Shown: positions 11,967-23,935 of the stretch, piece after piece
Layout of the letters: each line of letters begins with the position of its first letter
Numbering within the stretch: position 1 is the first letter of the stretch
Source of the DNA: Cryptomeria japonica
Taxonomy: Eukaryota; Streptophyta; Pinopsida; Cupressales; Cupressaceae
Direction of reading: 5' to 3'
Assembly (NCBI RefSeq): GCF_030272615.1
Contig: NC_081412.1
Coordinates: 665,924,352 to 665,988,351 of the forward strand
DNA length: 64,000 nt
Position numbers and translations under genes: made by a program
Notes under the pieces: generated by a model
Databases searched by the model: none
The model's input: the letters and a program-made list of their open reading frames with translations, nothing else
Told to the model about the DNA's origin: nothing

Positions 11967-12699
11967 ATTCTTTTGGTGAACTCATGACTTGTTGTAAGTA
12001 CATGGTCTGATTCAAAGTGTATTCACCCATGCCCTTGTCCTGGAATTTGCCCTTAAGTTCACCTTGTTTTGATGTTGAAGGTTTTAATGACTCAGGATCA
12101 ATGTATGCTAAAGAAGGAACAGCTTCACGATTACTAGGAATGATGGTCTTAGTTTTTGATCTCAAGTTATCGCAGTATATGAACAGATTAGGATCACCAT
12201 TAACTATTATTTCAACTCCATTGTGAGGAAACTTAATGCATTGGTGATATGTAGATGAGACTGCCCTCATGTCATGAATCCAAGGATGTCCTAGCAATAT
12301 GTTGTATGTGAGATCTAGGTCTAGGACTTGACAAACCACATCCTTCGTAACTGGCCCAACTCTGAGAGGCAAGGTGACTGTGCCTTTGGATGAACGCTCT
12401 TCATCATCATATGCCTTGATGGTAATTTTGTTTGTAGAATTCACAGCTTTATCATAATATCCCAATTGTTTAATAGTGCTCAATGTACAAATGTTTAGAC
12501 CTGCTCCTCCATCTATCAGGACTCGTTTGATTCTATTTTTGTGTATGAAGGCTTCAATGTGTAATGGTGCATTATGTGGCTGACTTACAGAGGTGTCATC
12601 AGCTTCTGTGAATGTAAGAGAGTGTGGAATGGAAAGGTATCCCACCATGGCTTGAAACTGGTCCACATTCAGATCAAAAGGAATGGCAGTGTCTCTCAA
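11941..12699 (-). pseudogene. Element B aspartic-protease region (fossil)
   Basis: A frame of 252 residues with LHIEAFIHKNRIKRVLIDGG and AGLNICTLSTIKQLG: the retropepsin-like active-site block in which DGGA replaces the common DSGA. The second block, DLTYNILLGHPWIHDM, fits the flap/ILG part of plant gypsy proteases. It follows gag on the same strand and has a close counterpart in element A at 18570-19040. Confidence 0.82.
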
Positions 12700-12780
12700 G
12701 ATTTTGTCAAGAATAGCTTTATGTTCGAGGGATATGCGTAAGAGCTCAAGGATGGAGATGAGTGTGGGTGTTTTCCCTAA

Positions 12781-15081
12781 CTATTCTACAAGGTCATAAT
12801 CAGGCTTGGTTGATGAAGAAGCGGTATTTTTAGCTGGAGTACCTTGCAAAGTGAATTTACCTTGATGAGCTGTGACATTACATTCAGAGGTAGGTTTGGA
12901 AGAAGATCCAATTCCTTTTAGGACAATCTTGGGTCTCTGGGTAGAATTCTCAGGGTTTTTGTCCTTGATGATAATAGTAGAGACATAATTATCCATTGAA
13001 ATGTGATTCATAGTTGAATCATAGTTATAGGATGCTCTGGTATAGTTGGTTTGGTCATCTATGGCTGCAGCCTTTCCCTTGTCATGCTTTGGGAATGGTT
13101 CCTTAAACATCTCATGTTCTTGATTGGATGAGTGTCCTTCAATCTCAATGTCACCTCTATCAATGCGATCTTGTATGATGTTCTTCAGTTGATGACAGTT
13201 TCCTATTTTATGACCCTTGCTCTTATGGAATTCGCAATACTCATCATCATTCCACCAATTTGGTTTGACCTTTGGTTCATATGGAGGAAAATCTGGAATT
13301 GTGATTACTTTGTTTGCCAGTAGCTTCTTGAAGACTGATTCTAGTGGTTCTCCCAATGGGGTATACTTCCTTCATGATCTAGAAGTTGTTTGAGTATTCA
13401 CTTGATTGTTTGTAGAGCTTGATCCCGAAAAAATGATTTTTGGTTGTACCGTATTGGTATCAACAACACCATCATTGACTGTGTTCTTGTTTTTATTCCA
13501 AAATCTTGGCTTATCTTTTCCTTTAAAATCATCTTTGTTTTCCTTGAATATCTTAATGACTCCTTGTTCAATTAGGACCTTTTCTGTCGCTAAGCCATTT
13601 TCAATGATGTCCTTGAAGGTGGACAAACAAGATTTCCTTAGATCATAGCCAATGTCTTTGTTAACATTCTGGGTGAACATTTCTACCATTTGTTTTTGTG
13701 GAATTTCACAAGAGCATCTGCTGGCTAGATTCCTCCATCTTTGTAAAAATGATGAAAAAGACTCTCCATCTTTTTGCTTGGTGTTGCACAAAGTAGTGAC
13801 TGATATGTCTGTCTCTATGTTGTAGGATAAATGTTGAATAAATGCCTCTGCTAAGTCACCGCATGACTTAATTCCATATGTAAGTTGAGAGAACCATTCC
13901 ATAGCTTGATCACCTAAGCTTTGTGGGAATAATCTCATCAAATATGTCTCTTCTGTTGCTACCTCAATGCAGGCTATGAAAAATTGTCTTATGTGTGCCT
14001 TAGGATCCCCTTTGCCTCTGTACTTATCAAACTTAGGCGTCACAAAGTGTGTAGGAAATGGAGGCATTGGAATTCTCTTGTCAAATGGATAAGGACATAT
14101 GTCTCTCATTGTGTATGTTGGCTTTGGTGTATTTATGTCCTCCATTTTCTTTTGTAAGTCCCTAATTTGTTGTTCCAAATTGCTCTTAGGTGGAGATCGA
14201 ATTCTTGGACCATACCCCATGCTTGAGGCACCAATTGGAGGAGGAGCATGTTGCATATATGGATGATATTGATCATACACATGTTCATATGGAGGAGGTC
14301 TATAATGATGTTGCGTATATGGACCACTTGGTATAGAGTCATGGTGAGGAGTGGAATATATGTTTTGTCCATGTATACCATACTCTACAAGCATGTCATG
14401 TTCTAATGTGTTGCCCCCAAATTTGACGTGGGGTTTCCTTGTGTCTAAATTTTGAACATGCCTTTGGATATCCAATTGCTTTGGTGGTTGATCCTTAGCA
14501 TTGGTATGTGGTTGAGCATATTTTTTTGTGTAAGGCCTCCATAATGGTTTGCGAAGGTGAGTATCATATGCCTGACCATGTGTATGTGGGACCTCTGGTT
14601 TTTGAAACAAAGATGATGGTGATTCAGGCACCATATGTGGTCCTCTATTGCCTCCACTATTAGGCCTCCTTTGATCCATGTTGGAGTGAGTTTGTTGCAA
14701 AGGTCGATTTTCCATTATTTGAGACATGTCAAAATCATGAGGGATCTTGGTTCCACTTAGTGCCATCACTTGTAGAAAGTATTGTCTATCTCTCCTCATT
14801 ATTTCCTCAACCAATCGATTAAAATGGGGATTCATAATGGTGTCTTCCACTTCTGTTGAATGTACGGAGAAGTTGTCCATATTGTCATTGTGTGTATCAT
14901 TTTTGTTTGTAGTGTCCATGTTCTCAACATTTGGAACGTTACTATAAGCATCCATGTTAGGTAATGTAGTATGATTAGAATTGAAAAAGATATCATTGTC
15001 ATACTCATAGGAAATCATGTTTGTGGACTCTTGAGCCTCTTTAGCTTCTCTCCTAGATTTTTGGGAACGGGTTTCAACCAT
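12781..15081 (-). pseudogene. Element B gag with CHHC knuckle (fossil)
   Basis: The main frame (13372-15081, 569 residues) has an acidic N-terminus, a Pro/His/Tyr-rich middle, and the gag core (FDKYRGKGDPKAHI, LMRLFPQSLGDQAMEWF, FLQRWRNLASRC). The following frame (12781-13356) carries the knuckle DEYCEFHKSKGHKIGNC. The ATG at 15081 is the natural start because the leader behind it lacks coding signals. The gag is well preserved, with at least one break. Confidence 0.9.
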
Positions 15082-17355
15082 GAACTAGGTATTGACCAAG
15101 ATGTGTGAGACTAGATGAAAATGAAAAGAGTATGGAAGACCAAGAGTTGGATTGAATGTAAATGAATCTGAAGTGTACTTGCAATGTCCAAAATGTAAGA
15201 CCAAGTATCTATGTAGTAGAGTAGGTTTGACTTCCAAAGAGAGGATAGTTTCTCTTGATGAGGTAAGTTGACCTTGACTCTAAGTAAGACCAAATGAGGC
15301 CCAAAGGTGATAGACCTTGATGAGGGACCACTTAGAAAAATGTTGTTGTATGTAATGTGTTGACAAAGTATGATGAGGACAAGCAAGTGACCTTTTGACT
15401 CAAGTTTAGACAAATGTAAATGTAATGCAAGGTGTGAAACAATGATGGACTTTGTGAGACCTAAAGACCGGTTGAATGCTAGATGAAAACCTAGAGAAAT
15501 AACTTAGGAAGCTCAAGAATTCCAAAACTGACTGTGTATGTTTGCTGGATTGTAAAATTTTTTCAATTCTGAACACAGACGTGCCTGTATACTGCACAGA
15601 CACGATTTCCTGACACAGACATGGTTCTATTTAACACAGACGCGAGTCTGAGATTTTGTAAATGCAATGTTGATTTTGAGAACATGGACGCATTTCTACC
15701 CTTCACATACGTGATTATACAACACAGACACTATTATGTCAGACACAGACGCGTTTCTGAAAAATTTGTGCAATTTTTTCCAATCTGTGAAGTTGCTTTG
15801 TTGTGACCAAATCTGAATGTTCAACTATTTTTCGTGACAAGAGGACACAGTGTTGATGAGGGCTCAATGTTTGCAAGTTTTAGACTCAAAAATGACTCAA
15901 AGAAAGTGTGATGTCTGATGTAAAATTATTTTGCATACACTTGAAGACACAAAAGACACAATGTTTTGATGTTTGGTCTTGAATGTTTGAATGTTTAAAA
16001 TAAGTCAAGCATAATTCTTATGGCTGGCCAGGACAATAGTTGTTGATCTCACATGGAGTTTCCCCCGAGGCTACGCTATTCAGAGTGGATAATTAGATGC
16101 TTGACCCCACTGGCTCCACCCTCGACACTCACTTCTCGGGGCAGCCAAGCATTAGTCCCCACAAAAACTCCTTGTGGCGAACTTTGTATCTCTACTAAGA
16201 ACCATATGTGTGTGGGCCACCACCAGAGGTCCAACCTCTTGCCTCAACAACTAGAAGGATTTGGGCTTCTAAAAAAAAAAGGTGCTAGTAAGGGCATCCG
16301 CTCGTGTGGCCATACATGTGGCACTTTTAGCTCTATAAATACAAAAGGCTCCTAGCCAATAGGGGTTATGCCCTACAACTGATCAAATAAATTTGATCAA
16401 ATGGGTTTATGGGGAGACATAGTGTCGGTATGAACTAATCAGCACACATTATCCATAGTTTTCACCATGAATATAGTTGTTTATAGTGTTCGAAAAAGGT
16501 GGGTTTTCCTCATTACCACTTGGGTCGTTCTCTCCTCACTAGTAGTCCTAATGACCACACGGGGAGACAGGCCCTCTAAAGATTAAACAAAAAGAGCCTA
16601 TTGCTCAAGACACAAAAGACAATGATTCAATTTTAAAGCACCAATTGAAGTGTTTGCTAGTCTATGAAAACAAGGCACATAATAAAGATTCAAAAACCCT
16701 TGCCAAGGTCCTGCAACAAAGAGTTGTTAGTAATTTGGATTGTTTCAAATGATCACCCCTTCTTGCAAGCACACAAGTTAGGTAAATTTTAGATCCAAAA
16801 GACTTTGTGAAAATAGGGGCCTTCAACAAAACGATTTTGCTTTCAAGATGCACCAATTTCGTTAGCTAGATCTGAAGATGTTAGCTCAAAATAAACCAGA
16901 TCTGAAAAACCGAATGATTAAAAACTGAATCAATGAAAACCCCCAAAAATGAAATCAGTGCGCATAGATGTGGGTATCATAAACACAAATGCAACCTCTG
17001 GACACAGACGCGCTTCTGTGAGACACAGACATGGCTCTGTAATGCAGACGCAGCTTCTGGATGCAGATGCGCCTGAAAACCCCACAGACGCGACTGGGGA
17101 ACACAGACACGATTTTCGGAATCTGTAAAAAAAAAGTGAAATAATGTCACAGATGCAGACATGATTCCAGATGTTATAGATGCGGCAAAAAATTAAAAAA
17201 CGCGGTCTGAAAGTACACATACGCGATAGAAAACCAAAGACGTGATCCGAAAGTACGTAGACACGAAAAATATCACAATGCTGTCGAAAATATCAGATCT
17301 GCAACTTCAAGACACAAAATCTGCAACAAGGATGTTAAATGCAAAAGGGACAAGA
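15082..17355 (-). other. Element B 5' leader with CACAGACGCG-type arrays
   Basis: A 2.3-kb leader between PBS and gag. Plus-strand text at 15575-15760 and 16995-17240 holds loose arrays of CACAGACGCG-like units, the reverse complement of the array at 3897-4125. A denser stretch at 16050-16380 contains TCTATAAATACAAAAGG on the plus strand. No convincing protein. Confidence 0.6.
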
Positions 17356-17373
17356 GTCCCACTGGGCGTGCCA
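17356..17373 (-). other. Element B primer-binding site candidate
   Basis: On the minus strand TGGCACGCCCAGTGGGAC lies three bases inside the 5' LTR. Position and the TGGC start fit a tRNA primer-binding site of Tat-type elements. I do not assign the tRNA. Confidence 0.65.
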
Positions 17374-17376
17374 AAA

Positions 17377-18154
17377 TGTATATGGTGAAAAATGGATAAA
17401 ACAATATTGAAAGACTAAATGAATTCAACCACAAAATCCTAGCCTAACAACAACAAAGATCCACCATAACATATGAAGATTACCTAAAACAATGCAAATC
17501 AAATGAAATCACAAAGATTATACCATCACATGTCCAATAGGGTTTTGGATCTCCATTCTTCCTATCTCCATTGATCTTGCTTGATATATTTGCTCTTAGA
17601 TTTTATGTGTGCACAAGAGCTCAACAAAGAACGAAAATGTGGTTGCAAGTAGGATCGCATATGAAAGTGCAAAGCGTAGTGTAGTCAATTGATCAAGTAG
17701 TTAGGGTTGATAATGAAGGAAGTATCCTCTTATATAGAAGACACCATATGAAATGGAGGGATAAGATTGAGAGGTGTAAAAAGAGGTCGGCTATGATTAG
17801 AGGGTAGGTAAAGAAAATATTAAAATAATGAAAGGGGTAGGTAGTGTATGAATTAAGAGATGAATGACATGTGTCATATGTAGAAAAGGTTAATGAATTA
17901 ATTAAATAAATAAAGATTTATTTAATTAATAGAGGAATAGGGATCAATTAAATAAATAAGATATTTATTTAATTCAGGAAAAGGATAATTTAAATAAATA
18001 AATGTATTTATTTAAATGAGAAATAAAGTTAGAAGAGGATAAATGAATTAATTAAATAAATAAAGATTTATTTAATTAATAGAAGAATTAGGCTAAAGTA
18101 ATTAAATAAATAAAATATTTATTTAATTAGACATGACAATTTTAGGTGTCTATA
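17377..18154 (-). repeat. Element B 5' LTR
   Basis: Matches the left LTR 2586-3365 with about 13 substitutions and one 2-bp gap. Its outer edge is followed by the target duplication GAAAC (18155-18159), which equals 2581-2585. Confidence 0.95.
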
Positions 18155-18480
18155 GAAACATCTCATCCAAGATTTGATTGATAATGGAGTAATAATTGTG
18201 GATGGACATACAACAAACAAATTTCATACAACTTTTAAAACTTTGCTTCCAGACTATGAGAAAGGCGAATCATCAGGAACAAATAATGGTGAGGGTAAAA
18301 CAAAGGTAAACTACACTCATACATATGATAATGTGGTAAATGTGATTGTAGTTAAAGGAAAACAAAATCAATAACATGCTCATGCTATCACAAGAAGCAA
18401 AGCCAAAGTTGTTTTGTTGGGTCATACAACAAACACATCATCTACTACTAAACAATACAGTCTAGTGGATCAATTATAGA
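18155..18480 (+). pseudogene. Element A gag C-terminal part, right of B insertion
   Basis: Directly past the second GAAAC copy the gag reading resumes (IQDLIDNGVIIVDGHTTN). It parallels the post-knuckle region of element B (IQDRIDRGDIEIEGHSSN at about 13140-13200). This shows that B inserted inside A's gag, just after the knuckle. Fossil sequence. Confidence 0.75.
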
Positions 18481-19052
18481 AAACACCCGCACAAATATCC
18501 ATCATAGAACTTTTAAAGCTTTCACCTGCACACAAAGAAATTCTAGAAAGAGAATTAGTAGACACAACAGTGTCCAAAGATCTTGATATCGATCAATTCC
18601 AAACCATGGTGGGACACCTCACAACCCCTCATTGCTTATCATTCACTGAAGAAGATGACATGTCCTTGCAACATCCCCATAATGCTCCCTTGCATATCGA
18701 AGTCCTCATTCATAAGACGCGAGTTAAATGTGTCCTAATAGATGGAGGAGTTGGCTTAAATATTTTCTCTTTGAGTCTTGTTCATGCTCTAGGTTATTTA
18801 GAAGATGCAGTTGATCCCCAGAAAAAGATCACCATCAAAGCATATGATGAAGAAGAGCATTCCTCCAAAGGAATTGTGATATTACCCATCAGAGTGGGAC
18901 CTTTGCAGAAAGACACAACATGCCAAGTTCTAGACTTAGACTTATCATACAACATACTCTTGGGAAGACCCTGGATACATGGCATACAAGTTGTTCCATC
19001 AACATATCATCAGTGCTTAAAGTTTCCCTATAATGGGTAGGAAATCTCGATC
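18481..19052 (+). pseudogene. Element A aspartic-protease region (fossil)
   Basis: The frame 18570-19040 contains VLIDGGVGLNIFSLSLVHAL and LDLSYNILLGRPWIHG. It is colinear with the protease of element B, including the DGG-type active-site block. It lies between the gag remainder and the acidic/G-patch linker. Confidence 0.8.
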
Positions 19053-20772
19053 TTGGTAGATTCAAATCCATTTTATTATTGTAGTAATCTCAAACCAGCT
19101 CAAGAAGTCATTGTTCCTCATAATAGGGAGGCATCGTCTTCAAACACACAAACCAAAGAAAAAACATTTGCCTCAATTTTGTCAAGTATGGAAAAACAAA
19201 TGCAACTAAGAGATCGAGGGAATGAAGAATATTCATTATCCCAATTACCACTTTCTCTTAAGTCCTTTGGAAAACCGTCAAACTCTGAATAACAACCAAT
19301 TGTGAAACATATTCCAATATTTGATGGAGCATTTGTTAGTGTTGGGACCTTATCAGAGGAAATAGAAGACAAAGATGTGCTATAGTGGCTATACAAAGAT
19401 GAAGAAGTCCTACAAAAGGTCAACAATGTCAGAATACCTACCAAAAAATATGGAAAAGGATTTAACATTCTTCAAAAAATGGGCTACACTGGAACAGGTC
19501 CTGTAGGAAAAAGAAAAGAAGGTATCTCAGAACCTATCCAGCCTCATACTCAGCAAGCTACTAACAAAGCAGGCTTAGGGTATGGACAAGTTACTCTACC
19601 AGAAGACACATCCTCTAGCCATGAACAAGAGGAATATGAAAATAGACAAGAAGAACTGGCAATTGAAAGAGAAGAAACATCAGCTAAACAACAAGAACAA
19701 GCAAACTTGAAATGGCAAAAGAGGCAATCCTCAAATCAGTAGGAAAAACAAACTAATGGTACCTCCCAAGTAGCAGTAACTCTCAATAAAAACAAGCATG
19801 AACCTAATATTAATCAAGGAGAGCTCATAGAAAGGTTGATAGAACTCAATCTCAGTCCCAAAGAAGCTGAATACGAAAGAAGAAAAGATATAGCAAGAAA
19901 AGCAGAAGAAATAAATCAAACACTATATGACCAAATCTATAGATTGCAAGATGCAAGTGAGACAAATTCTAATGAATGGGAATGGGATTCCTATCACTCT
20001 GAAGAATTAACAGAAGAAAATTGCTTTGAAGAAGATGTAGGAGTCTATGTAGTTCACATGTATGCAGGGCAAACACTAGGAACTAATTCACTTGAATTAG
20101 AATCACATTCGGCTGACTTGGACTTAATAGAGGATGATCAGGAACTCCTTGTGCGAGGTCATTCAAATGAGGGTACCATTCTAGATATTGACATACATAT
20201 TGAAAACTTTGATACATCAATCATGACCCTTGATACCCGCGAAAGATCTCAACATGATGACCCCTTACCTCTAATCCACCCCAAACTTATTGATTGGGAA
20301 AATGAAGGACATGTTGCCATTGATACCTTTCTGAATGACCATGCCATATCTGTATATCTTAATAAAATCAAACCCGCAACAACTTTCACTAGAAATTTCA
20401 GAAATGCATCTTCCAGTCAAGTGGATGCCAAATCTCCTAGTCACAAAAAGGAAAATAAAGAAAACAATATCAGGTCTAATGTTGAAAACCATTCCTTGGC
20501 AACATTAGATAAGGAAAAAAGTAAAAATAAAGGATGCATCTAATGGTGAAAACATCCTCAAGGCACTGGAGGATGGGAGATTTGACACTTTACTTGAGTA
20601 CTATCAAGAAAGGTCATCAATCTTGATCGAACCAACAGAGGAAGTTAACATTGGGACAACATAACAACCAGAGATCCTACATCCAACAACCTCTCTGTCA
20701 GAACAAGAAATGCAATAATATACAAAATTCTTCAAATGACGGCAAATCAATTTTGCCTGGTCATATGCAGAC
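19053..20772 (+). pseudogene. Element A acidic linker with G-patch-like motif (fossil)
   Basis: Contains KYGKGFNILQKMGYTGTGPV followed by KRKEGISEPIQP near 19440-19540, the G-patch-like counterpart of 11569-11895. A Glu/Gln-rich, probably coiled-coil stretch (about 19600-19930) and an acidic region to 20540 follow. No catalytic domain is recognisable. The length of this linker exceeds that in B. Confidence 0.6.
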
Positions 20773-21797
20773 ATGCCAAGATTGGATCCAACACTTATTA
20801 TGCATCACTTAAATGTCAGTCCAAGAGCCAAACTAGTCAAACATAAATTAAGGAAGATGCATCCACATGTTGCTCTCTTGGTCAAAGCAGAACTAAAGAA
20901 ATTACTGGATGTAGGATTCATCAGACTTGTCCCATATCCACAATGGGTATCAAATATCACTCCTATTTCAAAACCAGACAAAAGTATCAAAATATGCACA
21001 TATTTCAGAGATCTTAATAATGCATGTCCAAAGGATGACTTTCCTTTCCCTAACATTGACATCATTGTAGATTTAACTGTTGGACACTCCATGTTTTCTT
21101 TAATGGATGGTTTCTCTACATACAATTAGATTAAAATAGCACCTGAAGATTAAGAAATGACAACTTTCACATTTCGTGGGGTACTTTCTGTTGGAACTTC
21201 ATGCCTTTTGGACTTAAGAATGCAGGTGCTACATATCAGAGAGCTATGACAATGATATTCCATGACATCATGCATACATTCATGGAAAACTATGTAGATA
21301 ATATCTTGGCCAAATCATACAACAGAGAAGAACATATAGAGATGCTAGAAAAGATCTTTGACCAATTAGAATAGTACAAGCTACGACTAAATACTAAGAA
21401 ATGTGCCTTTGGTGTCACTTTAGAAAAGCTCTTGGGATACATTGCTTCAACTAGAGTTATTGAAGTAGATCCAGCTAAGGTCAAAGCAATCATGGAAATG
21501 GCATCTCCCAAGAATATCAGTCAACTAAGATCACTTCAAGGAAGACTACAATCAATCAGAAGATTTGATGCTCAACTAGCAGATAAATGTCAACCATTTA
21601 CTCATCTATTGCACAAAAATATTCATTTCAAGTGGGACCATCAATGTGAAGATGCATTCAACAAGACCAAGGCATATCTCATGCAACCACCTGTCTTAAT
21701 GTCACCAATTCCAGGAAAGTTGTTGTTACTCTATGTATCGACCACTGAAGTATCATTAGGAGTTCTGCTCGCAAAACAAGATAATGAAGGAAAATAA
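20773..21797 (+). pseudogene. Element A reverse transcriptase (fossil)
   Basis: RT blocks: VKAELKKLLDVGFIRLVPYP, FRDLNNACPKDDFPFPNID, LMDGFSTYN, then the region with NYVDNIL at the YxDD position, and ISQLRSLQGRLQSIRRFDAQ. Followed by FKWDHQCEDAFNKTKAYL, the start of the RT-associated RNase H. Decayed, with a few breaks. Confidence 0.85.
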
Positions 21798-22680
21798 TGG
21801 GCCATCTACTACATCAACATAACACTAGTGGGATACGAGCTCAACTATTCCCCAACAAAAAGAGCATGCTTGGCGGTAGTTTTTGCTTCTCAAAAATTAA
21901 GACACTATCTACTATCTCACTCCATCAAGTTGATAGCTAAAATTGATCCATTGAAGTATTTTCTCAGTAAGGCAACATTAATAGGACGATTAGCAAAATA
22001 GATCATGATCCTAGGTGATTTTGATATTTAGTATGTAGATAGAAAAGCTATCAAGGGACAAGTCATTGCAAACCAACTAGCTGAGGCAACGCTTCAAGAT
22101 GATCGTCCTTTACACGTTGAGTTTCCCGATGTTGATATCTTAACAGTCACAACAAAAACATGGCAATTATACTTTGATGGTTCATATACATAGCATGGAT
22201 CAGGAGCAGGTATTCTATTCATCACACCACAAGGTCATACAATTCTGAAAGCATACAAATTAAGCTTTCCATGCACCAACAATATGGCAGAATATGAAGC
22301 TTTGGTTACATGTATCAAAATGACTATAGAATGGAACATTACACAACTTTAAGTCTTTGGAGACTCTCAGCTCGTCATCAATCAAATTAATGATGATTAC
22401 CAAATAAAGGATGAAAAGTTAATGCCTTACAAAAAGGTGGTAGATGATTTCAAGAATTATTTTGTAGAAATAACTTTTCAGCAGATTCCAAGGAATGATA
22501 ACAAAGCAGCAGATGTCATGGCAACACTTGCTTCTCTCCTTCAAACACAGGAAAATCAATAGCATTATGAATTCCTGGTGGAAGAGTTGTTTTACCCTCC
22601 TCATAATTGTCTTGATTCCCAAACTATCTTTCACCTTGTTGGACATGATTCCTCCCGCTATGGAAAACTTACACATACTT
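21798..22680 (+). pseudogene. Element A dual RNase H region (fossil)
   Basis: The gypsy RNase H tail (LNYSPTKRACLAVVFASQKL) is followed by a second RNase H with WQLYFDGSYT, NNMAEYEALV, VFGDSQLVINQ and IPRNDNKAADVMATLASLL. This places A with B in the Tat lineage. Several breaks. Confidence 0.82.
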
Positions 22681-22799
22681 GAAAGATAATATCCTCCCTC
22701 CTAACTTATCAAAAAATCAAAAGAGAAACTTTATTCGCCAATCCTCCCATTATATTCTTGTCGCAAATACCCTTTTTAAACGAGGTCTAGACGGTACGC

Positions 22800-23935
22800 T
22801 TTAAGATGTCTCGAACAAGAAGAATCTAAAAAGGCCTTAAATGAAGTCCATAATGACATTTGTGGCACTTATTCAAGTGGTCTTACCCTTTCAAAAAAAC
22901 TCATACAATTGGGCTATTATCGACCAACTAGGAACGAGATTCTTTTCAGATAGCTAGAACATGCAAACAATGTCAGATCCATGGGAATTTGATTCATGCA
23001 CCAACACAAGAACTTCATGCTTTGGCAACATCTTGGCCTTTTTGCCAATAGGGTCTTGATCTAGTAGGAAAGATCAATCCTTCTTCATCTAATGGTTACA
23101 AATTTATCCTTGTAGCTATAGAATATTTCACAAAATGGATTGAGGCAGTACCTCTCACAAATATCACAAGAAAACAAATTGCTGCATTTATCTTGAACTA
23201 CATCATCTGTCATTATGGAATACCCCTGACCATTATCACTGATAATGGGTGACCATTCAAGAATCAAGATGTACAAGAGCTATGTGAGAAATTAAAGATC
23301 CAACACAAATTTTCCACACCCTACTATCCACAAGGGAATGGGCAAGCAGAAGCATCAAACAAAACTTTTTTGAAAATCCTCAAAAAGATAATGAATGATG
23401 CTGGTAGAGATTGGCATGTTCAATTGAACCCTACTCTATGGGCCTACCGTACTAGTATCCGCACACCAACAGGTGCCACAACTTTCTCTCTTTTTTATGG
23501 ATCAGAAGCAATACTGCCAATAGAAGTAGATATACCTTCTCTACGAGTATAATTAAAAGGTCTTATCCCAGATGAAAAACAATGAGTATCTAGATTACAG
23601 GAGTTAGAATTGATCTAGGAATGAAGAAAAAATGCCTTTGATCATTTAAAGGTATATCAGCAAAGAATGTGTCGAAGTTATAATCACAAGCTCAAACCAT
23701 GAGTCTTTCAAGTTGGAGAATTAGTACTAAAGGAAAATCCACGAAACCAATCAGATTCAGAAAAGAAAGGAAAGTTTGAACCAAACTGGTTAGGTCCGTT
23801 TGTGGTCACAACAATATTTGGGTTAGGAGCATATCAACTATCAACACAGGATGGGGATCAGCTCAAGGAACCTATCAATAGCATGCATCTGAAGAATTTT
23901 TATGTCTCAAAAAGCAAAAAAATCCAAAAACAGTG
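22800..23935 (+). pseudogene. Element A integrase (fossil)
   Basis: Contains an HHCC remnant (ALNEVHNDICGTYSSG, TCKQCQIHGNLIHAPTQELH), the core with IEYFTKWIEAVPL, TIITDNG and GNGQAEASNKT, and a C-terminal part with KKGKFEPNWLGPFVV (about 23750-23800). It ends near MHLKNFYVSKS at about 23910. Multiple breaks. Confidence 0.85.

Larger units (their letters stand above)
2586..18154 (-). mobile_element. Element B: Tat-lineage Ty3/gypsy retrotransposon nested in A, minus strand, 15.6 kb
   Basis: Two LTRs of 780 and 778 bp (2586-3365, 17377-18154) in the same orientation enclose gag, protease, G-patch, RT, dual RNase H and integrase on the minus strand. A perfect 5-bp target duplication GAAAC flanks it (2581-2585, 18155-18159) and interrupts the gag of element A. 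By eye the LTRs differ at about 13 sites plus one 2-bp gap (about 1.7%). If a slow conifer-like rate near 2e-9 per site per year is assumed, that is roughly four million years; the rate is an assumption. Coding regions are largely open but show several breaks, so it is probably not functional. It also carries a foreign gene in antisense (3721-6615). Confidence 0.92.
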
